This document shows, piece by piece, positions 6,042 to 15,000 of a stretch of DNA of 20,357 bases (position 1 is its first letter; each line of letters opens with the position of its first letter). The notes under the pieces were generated by a model, which was not told the origin of the DNA, searched no databases, and worked only from the letters and a program-made list of their open reading frames with translations. A program made the translations under genes and the position numbers. The stretch covers positions 1 to 20,357 of the forward strand of contig WQZW01000002.1 of assembly GCA_009780545.1 (NCBI GenBank), in the 5' to 3' direction. The DNA is from Treponema sp. Its GTDB lineage: Bacteria; Spirochaetota; Spirochaetia; Treponematales; Breznakiellaceae.

Positions 6042-8813
6042 TCAGTCGAAAAGTTCCGGGACGCGGGGTTCGGAAATACCCGAATCCGCCGGAGTTTCCC
6101 CCGTCCGCCTGCCCGCCCCGTAAGGCCGACCCCTTCCGGAAACGGGCTCCCCTTCCCCGGCAAGCCGCCGTTTCCACCCGTCTATGCGGGCAAGGGCGTC
6201 CATCGGGGTCAGGTTGTCGCTGTCCGCGTTTTCAAGTTCCCGAAGCAGCCAGGCGGCATCCTGTCGGCCGGCCGGCTCTTTTTCGCGGGGATTCCGTGTT
6301 TCCGGCGTCACCGGCGCGACTTCGGCCGGCATCCCGGCCATGACTTCGCTCGAAAGGGAAGCCGGTCCCCGTTCCCGCAGCCGCGCCATGACGGTCCCCG
6401 CCCGATCCAGCACCTTTTTGGGGATTCCGGCAAGGGAGGCGACATGGATTCCGTAGGATTCCGAGGCCGGCCCCTCCCGCAGCTTCCGGGTAAACAGTAT
6501 CCGGCCGCCCTCCTCCAGCACCTCCATCGAGCGGTTGACCAGGGACGGGTGGACCAGCAGGGACAGCTCGTGGTAATGGGTGGCGAAAAAGACGCGGCAG
6601 CCGATGCCGTCCAGCAGTTCCTCGCTGATCGCCCAGGCCAGGGACAGCCCGTCGTTGGTACCGGTCCCCCTCCCCACCTCGTCCATGATGACCAGACTCC
6701 GCCTGCGGGCGGTATTCAGGATGCAGGCGGTCTCGTTCATCTCCACCAGGAAGGTCGATTCCCCCCGGGCGAGGTTGTCCTGGGCCCCGACCCGGCAGAA
6801 TATCCTGTCGCACAGGCCGATCCGGGCCTCCCTCGCCGGCACGAAGCTCCCGGCCTGGGCCATGACGGCGATCAGGGCGGCCGAACGGAGGTAGGTGGAC
6901 TTGCCGGCCATGTTCGGTCCGGTGATCATGGCGAAGGAGGGAAGTTCCGGCTCCCCGTCCCGTGCCGCCCCCGCCGAACGGAGTTCTATGTCGTTGGGAA
7001 TGAAGGCCCCGCTCTCCAGGTGGGCCTGCACCACCGGATGCCGCGCCGCCTTCACCCGGAGGATGCCGGAATCGTCCAGCTCCGGGCACACCCAGCCGTA
7101 CAGCAGGGCCGCCTCGGCGAGGGACTGGCCCACGTCCAGCTCGGCTATGGCGGCGCTGCGGGCGGCGAGGGCCGGCAGGAATTCCTTGGCCTTCTCCCTC
7201 AGCTCCAGGAACAGGTCCCGCTCGAGGGCGAAGATTCTGTCCTGCGCCCCGTTGATGTCCGATTCCAGGGCGGCCAGCCTCTCGGTGCCGAAGCGTTCGG
7301 CCCCGGCCACCCCCTGCCTCCTGATGAAGTGGGCCGGAACCCGGTGCAGCTGGCCCTTGGCCACCTCGAAAAAGTAGCCGATCAGCCGGTTGTACCGCAT
7401 CTTCAGGCCGAGGATTCCGGTGGCCGCCTTTTCCTTCTCCAGGTAGGCCTCCAGGAATTCCCGCCCGGAATCCCGCAGCTTGTGCAGGGAATCCAGCGCC
7501 TCGTTGTAGCCGGGACGGATCAGCTTCCCCTCGGTAAGGAGGATCGAGGGTTCGTCGCATATCGCCCGGTCCAAAAGCCCGGCAAGGTCGGCGAGCCCTT
7601 CCTCCCCGGCCCCGACGTCCCCGGCTTCCGGGACCAGCCCCAATTTTCTCCCGATGCGGGTCAGGTCGGCGGCAAGGAACAGGGCGTTGCGTATGGCCAG
7701 CATGTCCCTGCCGTGGGCCCGGTCCATCGCGAGCCTGGAACTCAGCCGTTGGAGGTCCGGCATCCGGGACAGCAGCTCCCGCACCAGTCCCAGATTCCCC
7801 CGGTCGGCATGGAAGGTTTCGATCACCCGAAGCCTGGCCCGTATCCGCTCCGGGTCCCGCAGGGGATGGAGAACCCGGTGGCGGAGCAGCCGCTTGCCCA
7901 TCGAGCAGCCGGTCCTGTCCATCACCTCAAGCAGGGTGAAGCGTTCCGAACCGTCCCGGAGGTTCCGCACCAGCTCGAGGTTCCGTTGGCTGGCCTCGTC
8001 GATGCCCACGAACTCGTCCTCGCCGTAAATGCCGAGGGAACGGACATGGGGCAGCATGCCGCCCGAGGTCCCGTCCAGGTACTGAAGGAGCGCCCCGGCG
8101 GCGAGCGTTTCCGGGCTGCCGTCCGAAAGCCCGAAGCCCTTGAGTCCGGAAACCCCGAACTGCCGCCTGAGCCTGGCCGCCGCGCCCTCCGCGTCGAACA
8201 GCCAATCGGCCCAGCGGTTCAGGACCAGGCCCGGCCGGTCGGCGAGGGCGGCGGCGACCCGGCCGTTCTCCGCCAAAAGCGATTCCTGGACCAGCATCTC
8301 CCGCACCTGCAGCCGCTCCAGCTCCTGGGCCAGCCGGCCGGAACCGTCGTCCAAGGGAAAGGAAGTGGCGAAAAAGCCGCCGGAGGAAAGGTCCACGTAG
8401 GCGAAGGAGCAGGAACCGCCGGATGCGGCCAGCGCCGCCAGGTAGTTGGGCCGGCCCCGGTCCAGGTAGTCCTCGTCCACCGTGGTCCCCGGGGTGATCA
8501 CCTCCAGAACCCGCCGCTCCATCAGCTTCTTGCCCTTCGAGCGGGCGTCGCTGACCTGCTCGCAGACGGCGATCTTCTTGCCGCACTTCAGGAGTCGGCC
8601 GATGTAGGCGTGGGAGGCATGGTAGGGAATCCCGCACATGGGAATCCCGTTCCGTTTGGTCAGGGTGAGGTTGAGGAGGGCGGAGACCTCCAGGGCGTCC
8701 TCGGCGAACATCTCGTAGAAATCGCCCAGCCGAAAGAAGAGCACGCTGCCCGGATTCTCATGCTTGATCCTCCGGTACTGTTGGAGCATCGCCCCGGAAC
8801 CGATATCAGCCAT
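6042..8813 (-). CDS. mutS: DNA mismatch repair protein MutS
   Basis: MutS recognises mismatches and small loops and recruits MutL in an ATP-dependent way. The 923 residues carry the mismatch-reading Phe-Tyr-Glu motif (F32-Y33-E34 in GDFYEMF). The connector, lever and clamp regions follow. The ATPase has Walker A GPNMAGKST (632-640), Walker B VIMDEVGRGT (Asp711, Glu712) and the switch FFATHYHEL (743-750). A C-terminal extension of about 100 residues beyond the ATPase is rich in Glu, Arg and Pro and makes it somewhat longer than E. coli MutS (853). The ATG at 8811-8813 has AAGGAG about 14 nt upstream, rather far. MutL is not in the window. The gene follows skp after a 164-bp gap that contains two hairpins, so transcription may be partly separate. 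I recall the same position, after skp, in T. pallidum. Confidence 0.98.
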   Translation of the reverse strand: MADIGSGAMLQQYRRIKHENPGSVLFFRLGDFYEMFAEDALEVSALLNLTLTKRNGIPMCGIPYHASHAYIGRLLKCGKKIAVCEQVSDARSKGKKLMERRVLEVITPGTTVDEDYLDRGRPNYLAALAASGGSCSFAYVDLSSGGFFATSFPLDDGSGRLAQELERLQVREMLVQESLLAENGRVAAALADRPGLVLNRWADWLFDAEGAAARLRRQFGVSGLKGFGLSDGSPETLAAGALLQYLDGTSGGMLPHVRSLGIYGEDEFVGIDEASQRNLELVRNLRDGSERFTLLEVMDRTGCSMGKRLLRHRVLHPLRDPERIRARLRVIETFHADRGNLGLVRELLSRMPDLQRLSSRLAMDRAHGRDMLAIRNALFLAADLTRIGRKLGLVPEAGDVGAGEEGLADLAGLLDRAICDEPSILLTEGKLIRPGYNEALDSLHKLRDSGREFLEAYLEKEKAATGILGLKMRYNRLIGYFFEVAKGQLHRVPAHFIRRQGVAGAERFGTERLAALESDINGAQDRIFALERDLFLELREKAKEFLPALAARSAAIAELDVGQSLAEAALLYGWVCPELDDSGILRVKAARHPVVQAHLESGAFIPNDIELRSAGAARDGEPELPSFAMITGPNMAGKSTYLRSAALIAVMAQAGSFVPAREARIGLCDRIFCRVGAQDNLARGESTFLVEMNETACILNTARRRSLVIMDEVGRGTGTNDGLSLAWAISEELLDGIGCRVFFATHYHELSLLVHPSLVNRSMEVLEEGGRILFTRKLREGPASESYGIHVASLAGIPKKVLDRAGTVMARLRERGPASLSSEVMAGMPAEVAPVTPETRNPREKEPAGRQDAAWLLRELENADSDNLTPMDALARIDGWKRRLAGEGEPVSGRGRPYGAGRRTGETPADSGISEPRVPELFD

Positions 8814-8909
8814 AGTAAGCCCGGTATCTCCTTAACGATTATTGCGGTACGGAAGCCGAATCCCCCGGGGGAATCGATACGCTTTCCCGGATTCGACGGA
8901 CAGCATTCC

Positions 8910-8971
8910 CGTCAACCGATGCGTGGAGATTTGTTCCGCAAATCTCCATAACCCAATCCGCCTTTCGGCGG
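8910..8971. repeat. Dispersed hairpin repeat, copy 1 (plus orientation), with a second hairpin
   Basis: On the plus strand CGTCAACC (8910-8917) is followed by 7 nt and a perfect 9-bp hairpin, GGAGATTTG (8925-8933) and CAAATCTCC (8939-8947), with a 5-nt loop. The same module with the same spacings recurs at 17983-17960 on the minus strand. A few bases on, ATCCGCC-TTTC-GGCGGAT (about 8955-8972) forms a second stable hairpin lying just past the skp stop on the transcript. The interval 8814-8977 holds no gene. The hairpins could reduce read-through from skp to mutS; no U-run marks a classical terminator. Confidence 0.7.
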
Positions 8972-8977
8972 ATCGGG

Positions 8978-9505
8978 TCAGCGCCTCCTTTCCAGGAGGC
9001 TGCGGATCAGGTTGTCGGTGATATCCACCGTGCCGCTGTACCAGAGGATGCCCGGAACCTCCTTGAGGTCGAGCACCATGCTGTACCCTTCCCGTTCGGC
9101 CACGAACCGAATCTCGGCGTAGACCTCGGAAAGGAATTCGTTCGAGTTGATCAGGTTCTCCCGCTGGGTTTCCAGGGCCGCGGTCTGGGTCGCATGGAAG
9201 TTCCGCAGCGCCTCGGTCTTCCGGTTGACGTCCGCCTGGAGCCTGGCGGCGACCTGTCGGTTGTTCGCCGCCTGGGCCTCCTCGAACCGCTCCCGCAGGT
9301 CCTGTATCTCCTCGGCCATCTTGCCGATCTGGGCCTGCACTTCGGCACTCCGCGTCTGCAGGGCGCGGGCCGCGCGGGATTCCTGAAGGAAGGCGGCATA
9401 GACCCGGCCCATGTCCACCAGGGCGAACCGGGTGATCTGCTGTTGCCCGAAGGCCCCTACCGCAAGACCGCAAACCAGCATGAAAGCAAGAAACCATTTC
9501 CTCAT
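8978..9505 (-). CDS. skp: Periplasmic chaperone Skp/OmpH family
   Basis: Skp binds unfolded outer-membrane proteins in the periplasm and delivers them to the BAM complex. The 175 residues start with a clear signal peptide (MRKWFLAFMLVCGLAVGAFG, cleavage before QQQ). The mature start ITRFALVDMGRVYAAFLQES is the conserved OmpH beginning. A long Gln/Glu/Arg-rich coiled-coil stretch (about 45-120) forms the tentacle helices, and the C-terminus returns to the body (EGYSMVLDLKEVPGILWYSG), typical of the family. The ATG at 9503-9505 has AGGAGA 5 nt upstream. It starts 10 bp after bamA ends, so the two are surely co-transcribed. A function in barrel assembly is strongly supported by this location. 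Confidence 0.96.
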   Translation of the reverse strand: MRKWFLAFMLVCGLAVGAFGQQQITRFALVDMGRVYAAFLQESRAARALQTRSAEVQAQIGKMAEEIQDLRERFEEAQAANNRQVAARLQADVNRKTEALRNFHATQTAALETQRENLINSNEFLSEVYAEIRFVAEREGYSMVLDLKEVPGILWYSGTVDITDNLIRSLLERRR

Positions 9506-9515
9506 AGCATTCTCC

Positions 9516-12026
9516 TTAGAAACCTATCGAAATGGAAAGCACCGGATCCAGGCCGGAGAGGGGATTGGCGTTCCTGAACGCGCTTCCCGGCTGCCACTGG
9601 ACCTTGCCGTCCTCGACCCTGAAACGCTTGACCAGGCTCAGGCGGAAGGGCAACTGGGGAATCGTCAGCCGGAACCCGCCTCCGATTCCGAAACGCATGT
9701 TCTCGACGGTGAAGTTTCCGGCATCGAAGTACCGGCCGATCTCGGTCTCCACACCGGCGGCGTCGAAGAAAAAATCCCAGGCCAGGATGTTGGTAATCAG
9801 CGGGATACGCAGTTCCGCCCAGTTGTTCCACAGCAGGTGCCCCTTGTTCCGGTATTCCGAATTCCAGCCCCGCGCGCTGAACATTCCGTCGATGGCAAGG
9901 CGGTTGGCGTCATGGATGACCAGCGGCCGGCCCCCCGCCTGCGGGAAGATGAAGGAAAGCCCGGAGAACAGTCCCAGGGTAATCCTGAAGTTCCAGTTGT
10001 CGGTAACCGGCAGGTTCACCAGGGTGAGGAAGAACTGGGCCGTCGACTCGTTGCGCATATAGTGTTCCTGCTCCGGACGCAGGATACCATAGATGTCGAT
10101 GCGGTTAAAGATCATATAGCCCCGGCTCGGGTCGAAGGCCAGGTCCCGGGTATCCAGGGACAGCGAGGTCCAAAGGGAATTCCTCGGTATCCATGTCTTG
10201 TTCCCCTCCCGCAGGGACGGGTCGAAAGGCCGGAGCGTCTCGTCGTAGGAAACCCGGAGTATGCCGGTGCGGATACCGCCGGCCAGCGACAGCCTTCCGA
10301 CCCGGGTAATCCAGCGGTAGCCGGAAGTAAAGCCCAGGGAAAAGTATACCTGGTCGAAGTCCATCAGGAATTCATTGGGGGGAAGCCGGTTGGCGGCGAG
10401 GTACTCGTCCCGGTCGGCGAAACCGTCCGGAAAGGCATAGCTCTCGTCCCCGTTGAAGAAGGGAGCGGTGTTGTTCATCGCCGTCCGCCGCCTGTTCCAC
10501 TGGACGGAAAAGTCGAACCCGCCGGAAAGGGGCAGGCCGAATATCCATCGTTGGTTGTACAGGAGCGAACCCCTGACGGCATTGGTGGAGACGTTGGCCT
10601 CGAACCCGATCTCGTTGCCCCGTCCCATGAAGTTGCTGTCGCTGACGCCGCCCTGCGCGGCGATGGGGAATTCCCCCGGTTCGGAGGTTCCGGAGAAGGT
10701 AAGCCCGAACTGTATCGACCTGGTGCTCTGTTCCTCGACCGCGAAAACCAGGTCCATAAGCCCGTCGGCCGATCCGGGCGGCGTTTCCGGAATCACCACG
10801 GAGAAGAACCGGAGGTTCATCAGGTTCAGCCAGGCCTCCTCGACCTTGCCCCTGGAGAAGATGTCGCCCGGAACCAGGGGAATCTCCCTAAGGATCACGT
10901 CCGTGTCCGTCCTGTCGTTGCCCACCACGGAGATGTTCTCGATGTGGGCCCTGCCCCGCTCCACGATGGTTATGTGATAGGAAACGGTTCCCCCGGCCGG
11001 GTTCCGCCGTTCCTCCTGGCTGATCGAGTTGAAGATATAGCCGTGCTCGAAGTACAGGTTGGCGATCCTCTGGAAATCGGCCTGGAGCCTCGATGCGTTG
11101 ACCTCGACCCCGACCCGGCTCCGCACCAGGGCGGAAAGGACCTCGTCGGAAAAGATCGTGTTGCCCTCGAAGGTAATCCCGTCGAAGAGGAACTGCCGGC
11201 CCTCGTTGATGTTGAAGGTAAGGATCAGGCTGTTGCCCCGCTCGTCGCTCTCGATTTCCTGCGTAACGTCCACCACGGCGGCGTCCACGAAGCCCCGGTC
11301 CCGGTAGTAGGTAACGAGGGCCGCGCGGTCGGCGACGAGGGCCGCCTCGCTGAAGGCCCCGTCGTTTACCAGCGACTTTACCCGCAGGCTTATCTGCCGG
11401 GACAGGGTACGGGCGGAGAACCACTCGTTGCCCTGGAAACGTATCTCCCGGATGATGACCCGCGGCCCCTCGGTAATATGGAAGACCAGGTCGGTCCTGC
11501 TCCCGGACTGCACCAGCTCGGAACGCACTTGGATGTCCGGAAAGCCCCGTTCCATGTACAGGGCGACGATGGCCTGTTCGTCAAGGTGAATCTTCGTGTC
11601 GTTGACCATATCCCGCGCCTTGGTCGAGATACGGTCGGCGAGCACCCCCCGCCTGATTCCGGAGTTCCCCACGAACACGATCCTGCCGACCACCGGCCGT
11701 TCGGTCACATGGAACCTGATGATCACCCCGGTCATCGACGGGTCGGAAGGAACCGCCTCCGGCCGTATCTCCCCGAAGTACTCCAGCTCCCAGAGTATCC
11801 GCTGCATCTCGGTAAACAGGGCGTAGTCGAAGAGCCTGCCCCGGAAGGGATTCATCACTCCGTCCAGGTCGGAGGCCCGGACCCCGGAAAGCCCCACGAA
11901 CTCTATCGCCCGGATCGGCTTGCCCAGGAACCACTCCTCGTCGCCCCCATCCTGGGCCCGGACCGGACCGGCGACAAAGGTCAGGGCGACGGCGAAAACG
12001 AAAACCGAAAACAAACTGGCACGCAT
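9516..12026 (-). CDS. bamA: Outer membrane protein assembly factor BamA
   Basis: BamA is the core of the BAM complex that folds and inserts barrel proteins into the outer membrane. The 836 residues begin with a signal peptide (MRASLFSVFVFAVALTFVAG, cleavage near VRA-QDG). Five POTRA domains follow in the first about 430 residues, each with the usual beta-alpha-alpha-beta-beta plan, such as IREIRFQGNEWFSARTLSRQ. The C-terminal 16-strand barrel has the RGW form of the conserved loop 6 motif (FSARGWNSEY, Arg at about 719; family consensus (V/I)RG(F/Y)). It ends in SISIGF with the terminal Phe. The ATG at 12024-12026 has AGGAGC 4 nt upstream, overlapping the tamB stop, so I rejected the longer open frame. 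It corresponds to T. pallidum TP0326 by position and type. Confidence 0.97.
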   Translation of the reverse strand: MRASLFSVFVFAVALTFVAGPVRAQDGGDEEWFLGKPIRAIEFVGLSGVRASDLDGVMNPFRGRLFDYALFTEMQRILWELEYFGEIRPEAVPSDPSMTGVIIRFHVTERPVVGRIVFVGNSGIRRGVLADRISTKARDMVNDTKIHLDEQAIVALYMERGFPDIQVRSELVQSGSRTDLVFHITEGPRVIIREIRFQGNEWFSARTLSRQISLRVKSLVNDGAFSEAALVADRAALVTYYRDRGFVDAAVVDVTQEIESDERGNSLILTFNINEGRQFLFDGITFEGNTIFSDEVLSALVRSRVGVEVNASRLQADFQRIANLYFEHGYIFNSISQEERRNPAGGTVSYHITIVERGRAHIENISVVGNDRTDTDVILREIPLVPGDIFSRGKVEEAWLNLMNLRFFSVVIPETPPGSADGLMDLVFAVEEQSTRSIQFGLTFSGTSEPGEFPIAAQGGVSDSNFMGRGNEIGFEANVSTNAVRGSLLYNQRWIFGLPLSGGFDFSVQWNRRRTAMNNTAPFFNGDESYAFPDGFADRDEYLAANRLPPNEFLMDFDQVYFSLGFTSGYRWITRVGRLSLAGGIRTGILRVSYDETLRPFDPSLREGNKTWIPRNSLWTSLSLDTRDLAFDPSRGYMIFNRIDIYGILRPEQEHYMRNESTAQFFLTLVNLPVTDNWNFRITLGLFSGLSFIFPQAGGRPLVIHDANRLAIDGMFSARGWNSEYRNKGHLLWNNWAELRIPLITNILAWDFFFDAAGVETEIGRYFDAGNFTVENMRFGIGGGFRLTIPQLPFRLSLVKRFRVEDGKVQWQPGSAFRNANPLSGLDPVLSISIGF

Positions 12027-12034
12027 TGAAGCTC

Positions 12035-15000
12035 CTAAAATACCCTTCTGAGGATAAGAGAGATGGAATTGTCGTCCACGAACATCGTGTGTCTTGCCTC
12101 CGGGGAAAAATCCCAGCGGATACGCAGGCCGAAGCCGGCGATGTACGGCCCGAGGAAGTCCAGGCTTATGTCCGGCCGGAGGACCAGCCCGCCCCAATCC
12201 TGTCGGCCCGGATCGTGGCGCATCGAAAGCATCACCTGGGCGAAAAGGTCCTGCCCTATGTACTTGCCCACGAAGATGGTCGTATTATCAAAATAATCAC
12301 CTACTCTGAGGGTTGTGTCAACCTCCTGGGGCATGAGGCCGGAGAAGACGATGTTCTGCAGGGCCTGGGTCCTGATGCTGAACATGTCGAGCCCGGAAAA
12401 GTTCCGCACCACCCGCTCGAATTCCCGCATGGCGGTGAACTGGGATAGGATGTCCAGGCCTGAGGACAGCAGCACCCGGCCGGAATCCGATTCCGCCTGG
12501 GCCTCGTCAAAGCCGGCGCCCGCCACCCGCTGCCAGAGCAGGGAGGATATCTCCGCCTGGGAAAGAGGGGGCGAGGCCTCGAAGCGGGCGTTGAACGAGG
12601 AAAGCGGCTCGTTGTCCACGAGCATCGATATGGTAACCGGCCCGTCCTGGTTGCGTTCCCGCAGCTCGGCCCGGACGGTAAGGCGGGGATCGAAAAGGGT
12701 CTCGTTCTCCCGAAAGACGATCTGCCCGGAGCGCACGTAAAAGCTCCGCTGGATATAGAAGACCTCTCCCCGGCGCACCTGCACGTCCCCGACGACGGCG
12801 AACTGCCTGGCCACCGAGTCGGCCATCACCTGTATGGAGGAACCCATCTCCGCCGTGGCGCGGACCACGGGAAAACGGCGGTCCGGGTACAGGAATTCCA
12901 CCGAGGGCCCGGAATTGATCGTGATGTCCACGTTGAAGGGCATGTCCTCGTTGCCGAAGGGCTCCCTCGTCCTCCATATCTCGTCGTTATCCACGCTCAG
13001 TTCCGTCCGGTTGACGAAGAGGTTTCCGGAATAGTTCATCGAGCGGTTTTCCAGGGTGATGGTGAGGTTGCCGGAGGTGTCGCCCTGGGCCATGAAGCCG
13101 GTGAGGTTCATTGCGAAGGGGATGGGAGAGCGGGCGGGGACGACGATGTCCAGATTGAAAAAACGGGGAACCCAGCGCTCGAAGGCGAAGACGGCGGACA
13201 CCGTGCCCGCGCCGCCGCCCACGGCGACCTGGACGGGGCCGAAGCGTATCTCGCCGCCCTCGAAGACGGCGGAAAAGGGAACGGGCCTCAGTTCGCGGGC
13301 GATGAAGCCGGGCACATGGATCCGCACGCCGGAAGCCCGTGCCGTCCCCCGGAATTCAGGGTCCGCCACCGGCCCGAAAACGTCCAGGGACGCGCTGACG
13401 AATCCCTCGCTGATGAAGAATTCCTCGTCCGCCGGAAGGAAGGCGTACAGGCCGGCCAGGTCGATCAGCAGGTCGTTGCCCCGCGCATCCAATATCCCGT
13501 CCCGGAGCGAGCCGACGAAGGAACCCCGCACCGGGAAGGGGCTTGAGAGAACCAGGAGGAAGTTGGCCCGTTCGTCCACGATAAAGCGGAGCATGTCGCG
13601 GGGGCCGCCGGAAACCCGCATGTTGCCCCCGGAGCGGGAGAACTCGAAACCGAAGTCCTGGGTCGCCCCCCCTTCCCCGAAGACCGCGTTCACGAAGTCG
13701 ACGGAACCGGAGAATTCGTCCAACGCCCGATCGAGGTCCCACCAGGATTCCGTCGGAACGAAGGAGGAATCCAGACTGAGCAGTCCCCGCACCGGCCGGC
13801 CGTTTATCGCCCCGCCGAACTCGGCATTGCCCCGAAGCCGCCCGTCGTCGACGGCAAGCACCAGTGCGGGTATCCTCCCCGTGAGGCCCGAAAGGTCGAA
13901 ATCGGTCTCGGCGAGGGTAAGGCTGCGGTCGACGAGGCTGAGCCGTCCCCGGGCGGAAATCTCCCCCTGGGGACCGTTCCCGTGGAGCCTTGAAACGACC
14001 AGTTCGGCCTCCGGAAGCCCGTTCCCGGCGAAATCCCAGCCGAGGGCCAGCGTCCCGTCCGCCACCAGGGCGCTGAAGGCGCGGGAAAAACGGTACAGCC
14101 TGACGGACGACGCCGCCATTTCCAGCCTGAGCGTCCCGTCCCCGAAGCTTCCCTCGGCGGCGTAGGTCTCCTCCCCGTCCCCGAGAACCATGTCCCCCAG
14201 AAGTTTTCCGTCCCCCCAGGAGAAGGCCGCCGCCCCGAAAAGCTCGCCGGTCCCGTCCCTGAAGCTCAGCTCGGGGAACGTTGCCGAGGAACCTGCCGGG
14301 CCGCCCGCGGCGCTGCCGGAAACCCGTATCCTGGAAAGGCCGGTGGGAGCGGCAAGGTCGGCCAGTTCCAGGCGGCGCACGTCCAGCTCCCAGTTCCCGC
14401 CCCCCCCGGAATCAAGGCCGGCGTTGACGGAGAGCAGGGCCGGCCGGCCGAGGAACGGCAGGGGAAAGCCTTCGGCCAGGACATGGCCTGAGACGCCGGT
14501 CTCGGCGAGGAAAAGCCTCAGGTCCAGGTCGTTGGGCCCGCCGACGTATACCGAACCCCCGTCGGCCCTTCCCTCCACCAGGTAGGGAATCCCCCGGTAG
14601 TCGGCGTTCAGGGTAAAGGCGAAACCGTCCCGGCCGCCGAACTCCGCGCCGCCCGAAAAATCGAGCGTTTCGCCCGAAAACTCGACGCGGCCCCCGTCAA
14701 ATTCGACGAAGCTTTCCGTGCCGGAAAACGGGAACGAACCGAAAAAGCCGCCGCCCGAAAAAACAAGCTCCGAAACGCCGTACCGAAACCTTACGAAATC
14801 GGTGGAAAGCACCCCGTCCGCGTCCATGCGCAGGACCCCGAGCCCGGCGGAGCCCCCCCCTCCCCTGGCCAGAAGATCCTTCGGCACTTTCCCCGAGAGC
14901 AGCATCTCGGCCATACCGAGTACCGGCATGGAGGAAACGGACAGCGTGGCGTCGAGGCTTCGGGGAGAGGAACCCATGACGCCCCTCACCAGCGCCGTCC

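Noticed and set aside
5478..8951. 1,157-residue plus-strand open frame opposite mutS
   Set aside because: It lies antisense to a complete mutS and reads as low-complexity Gly/Pro/Gln/His-rich text without domains. This is the expected shadow of a GC-rich gene.
9411..12029. 872-residue plus-strand open frame opposite bamA
   Set aside because: Antisense to a complete bamA with signal peptide, POTRAs and barrel; no domain or plausible start signal.
12027..12197. 57-codon N-terminal extension of bamA
   Set aside because: It overlaps tamB in another frame; the signal peptide and a good ribosome site fix the start at 12026.
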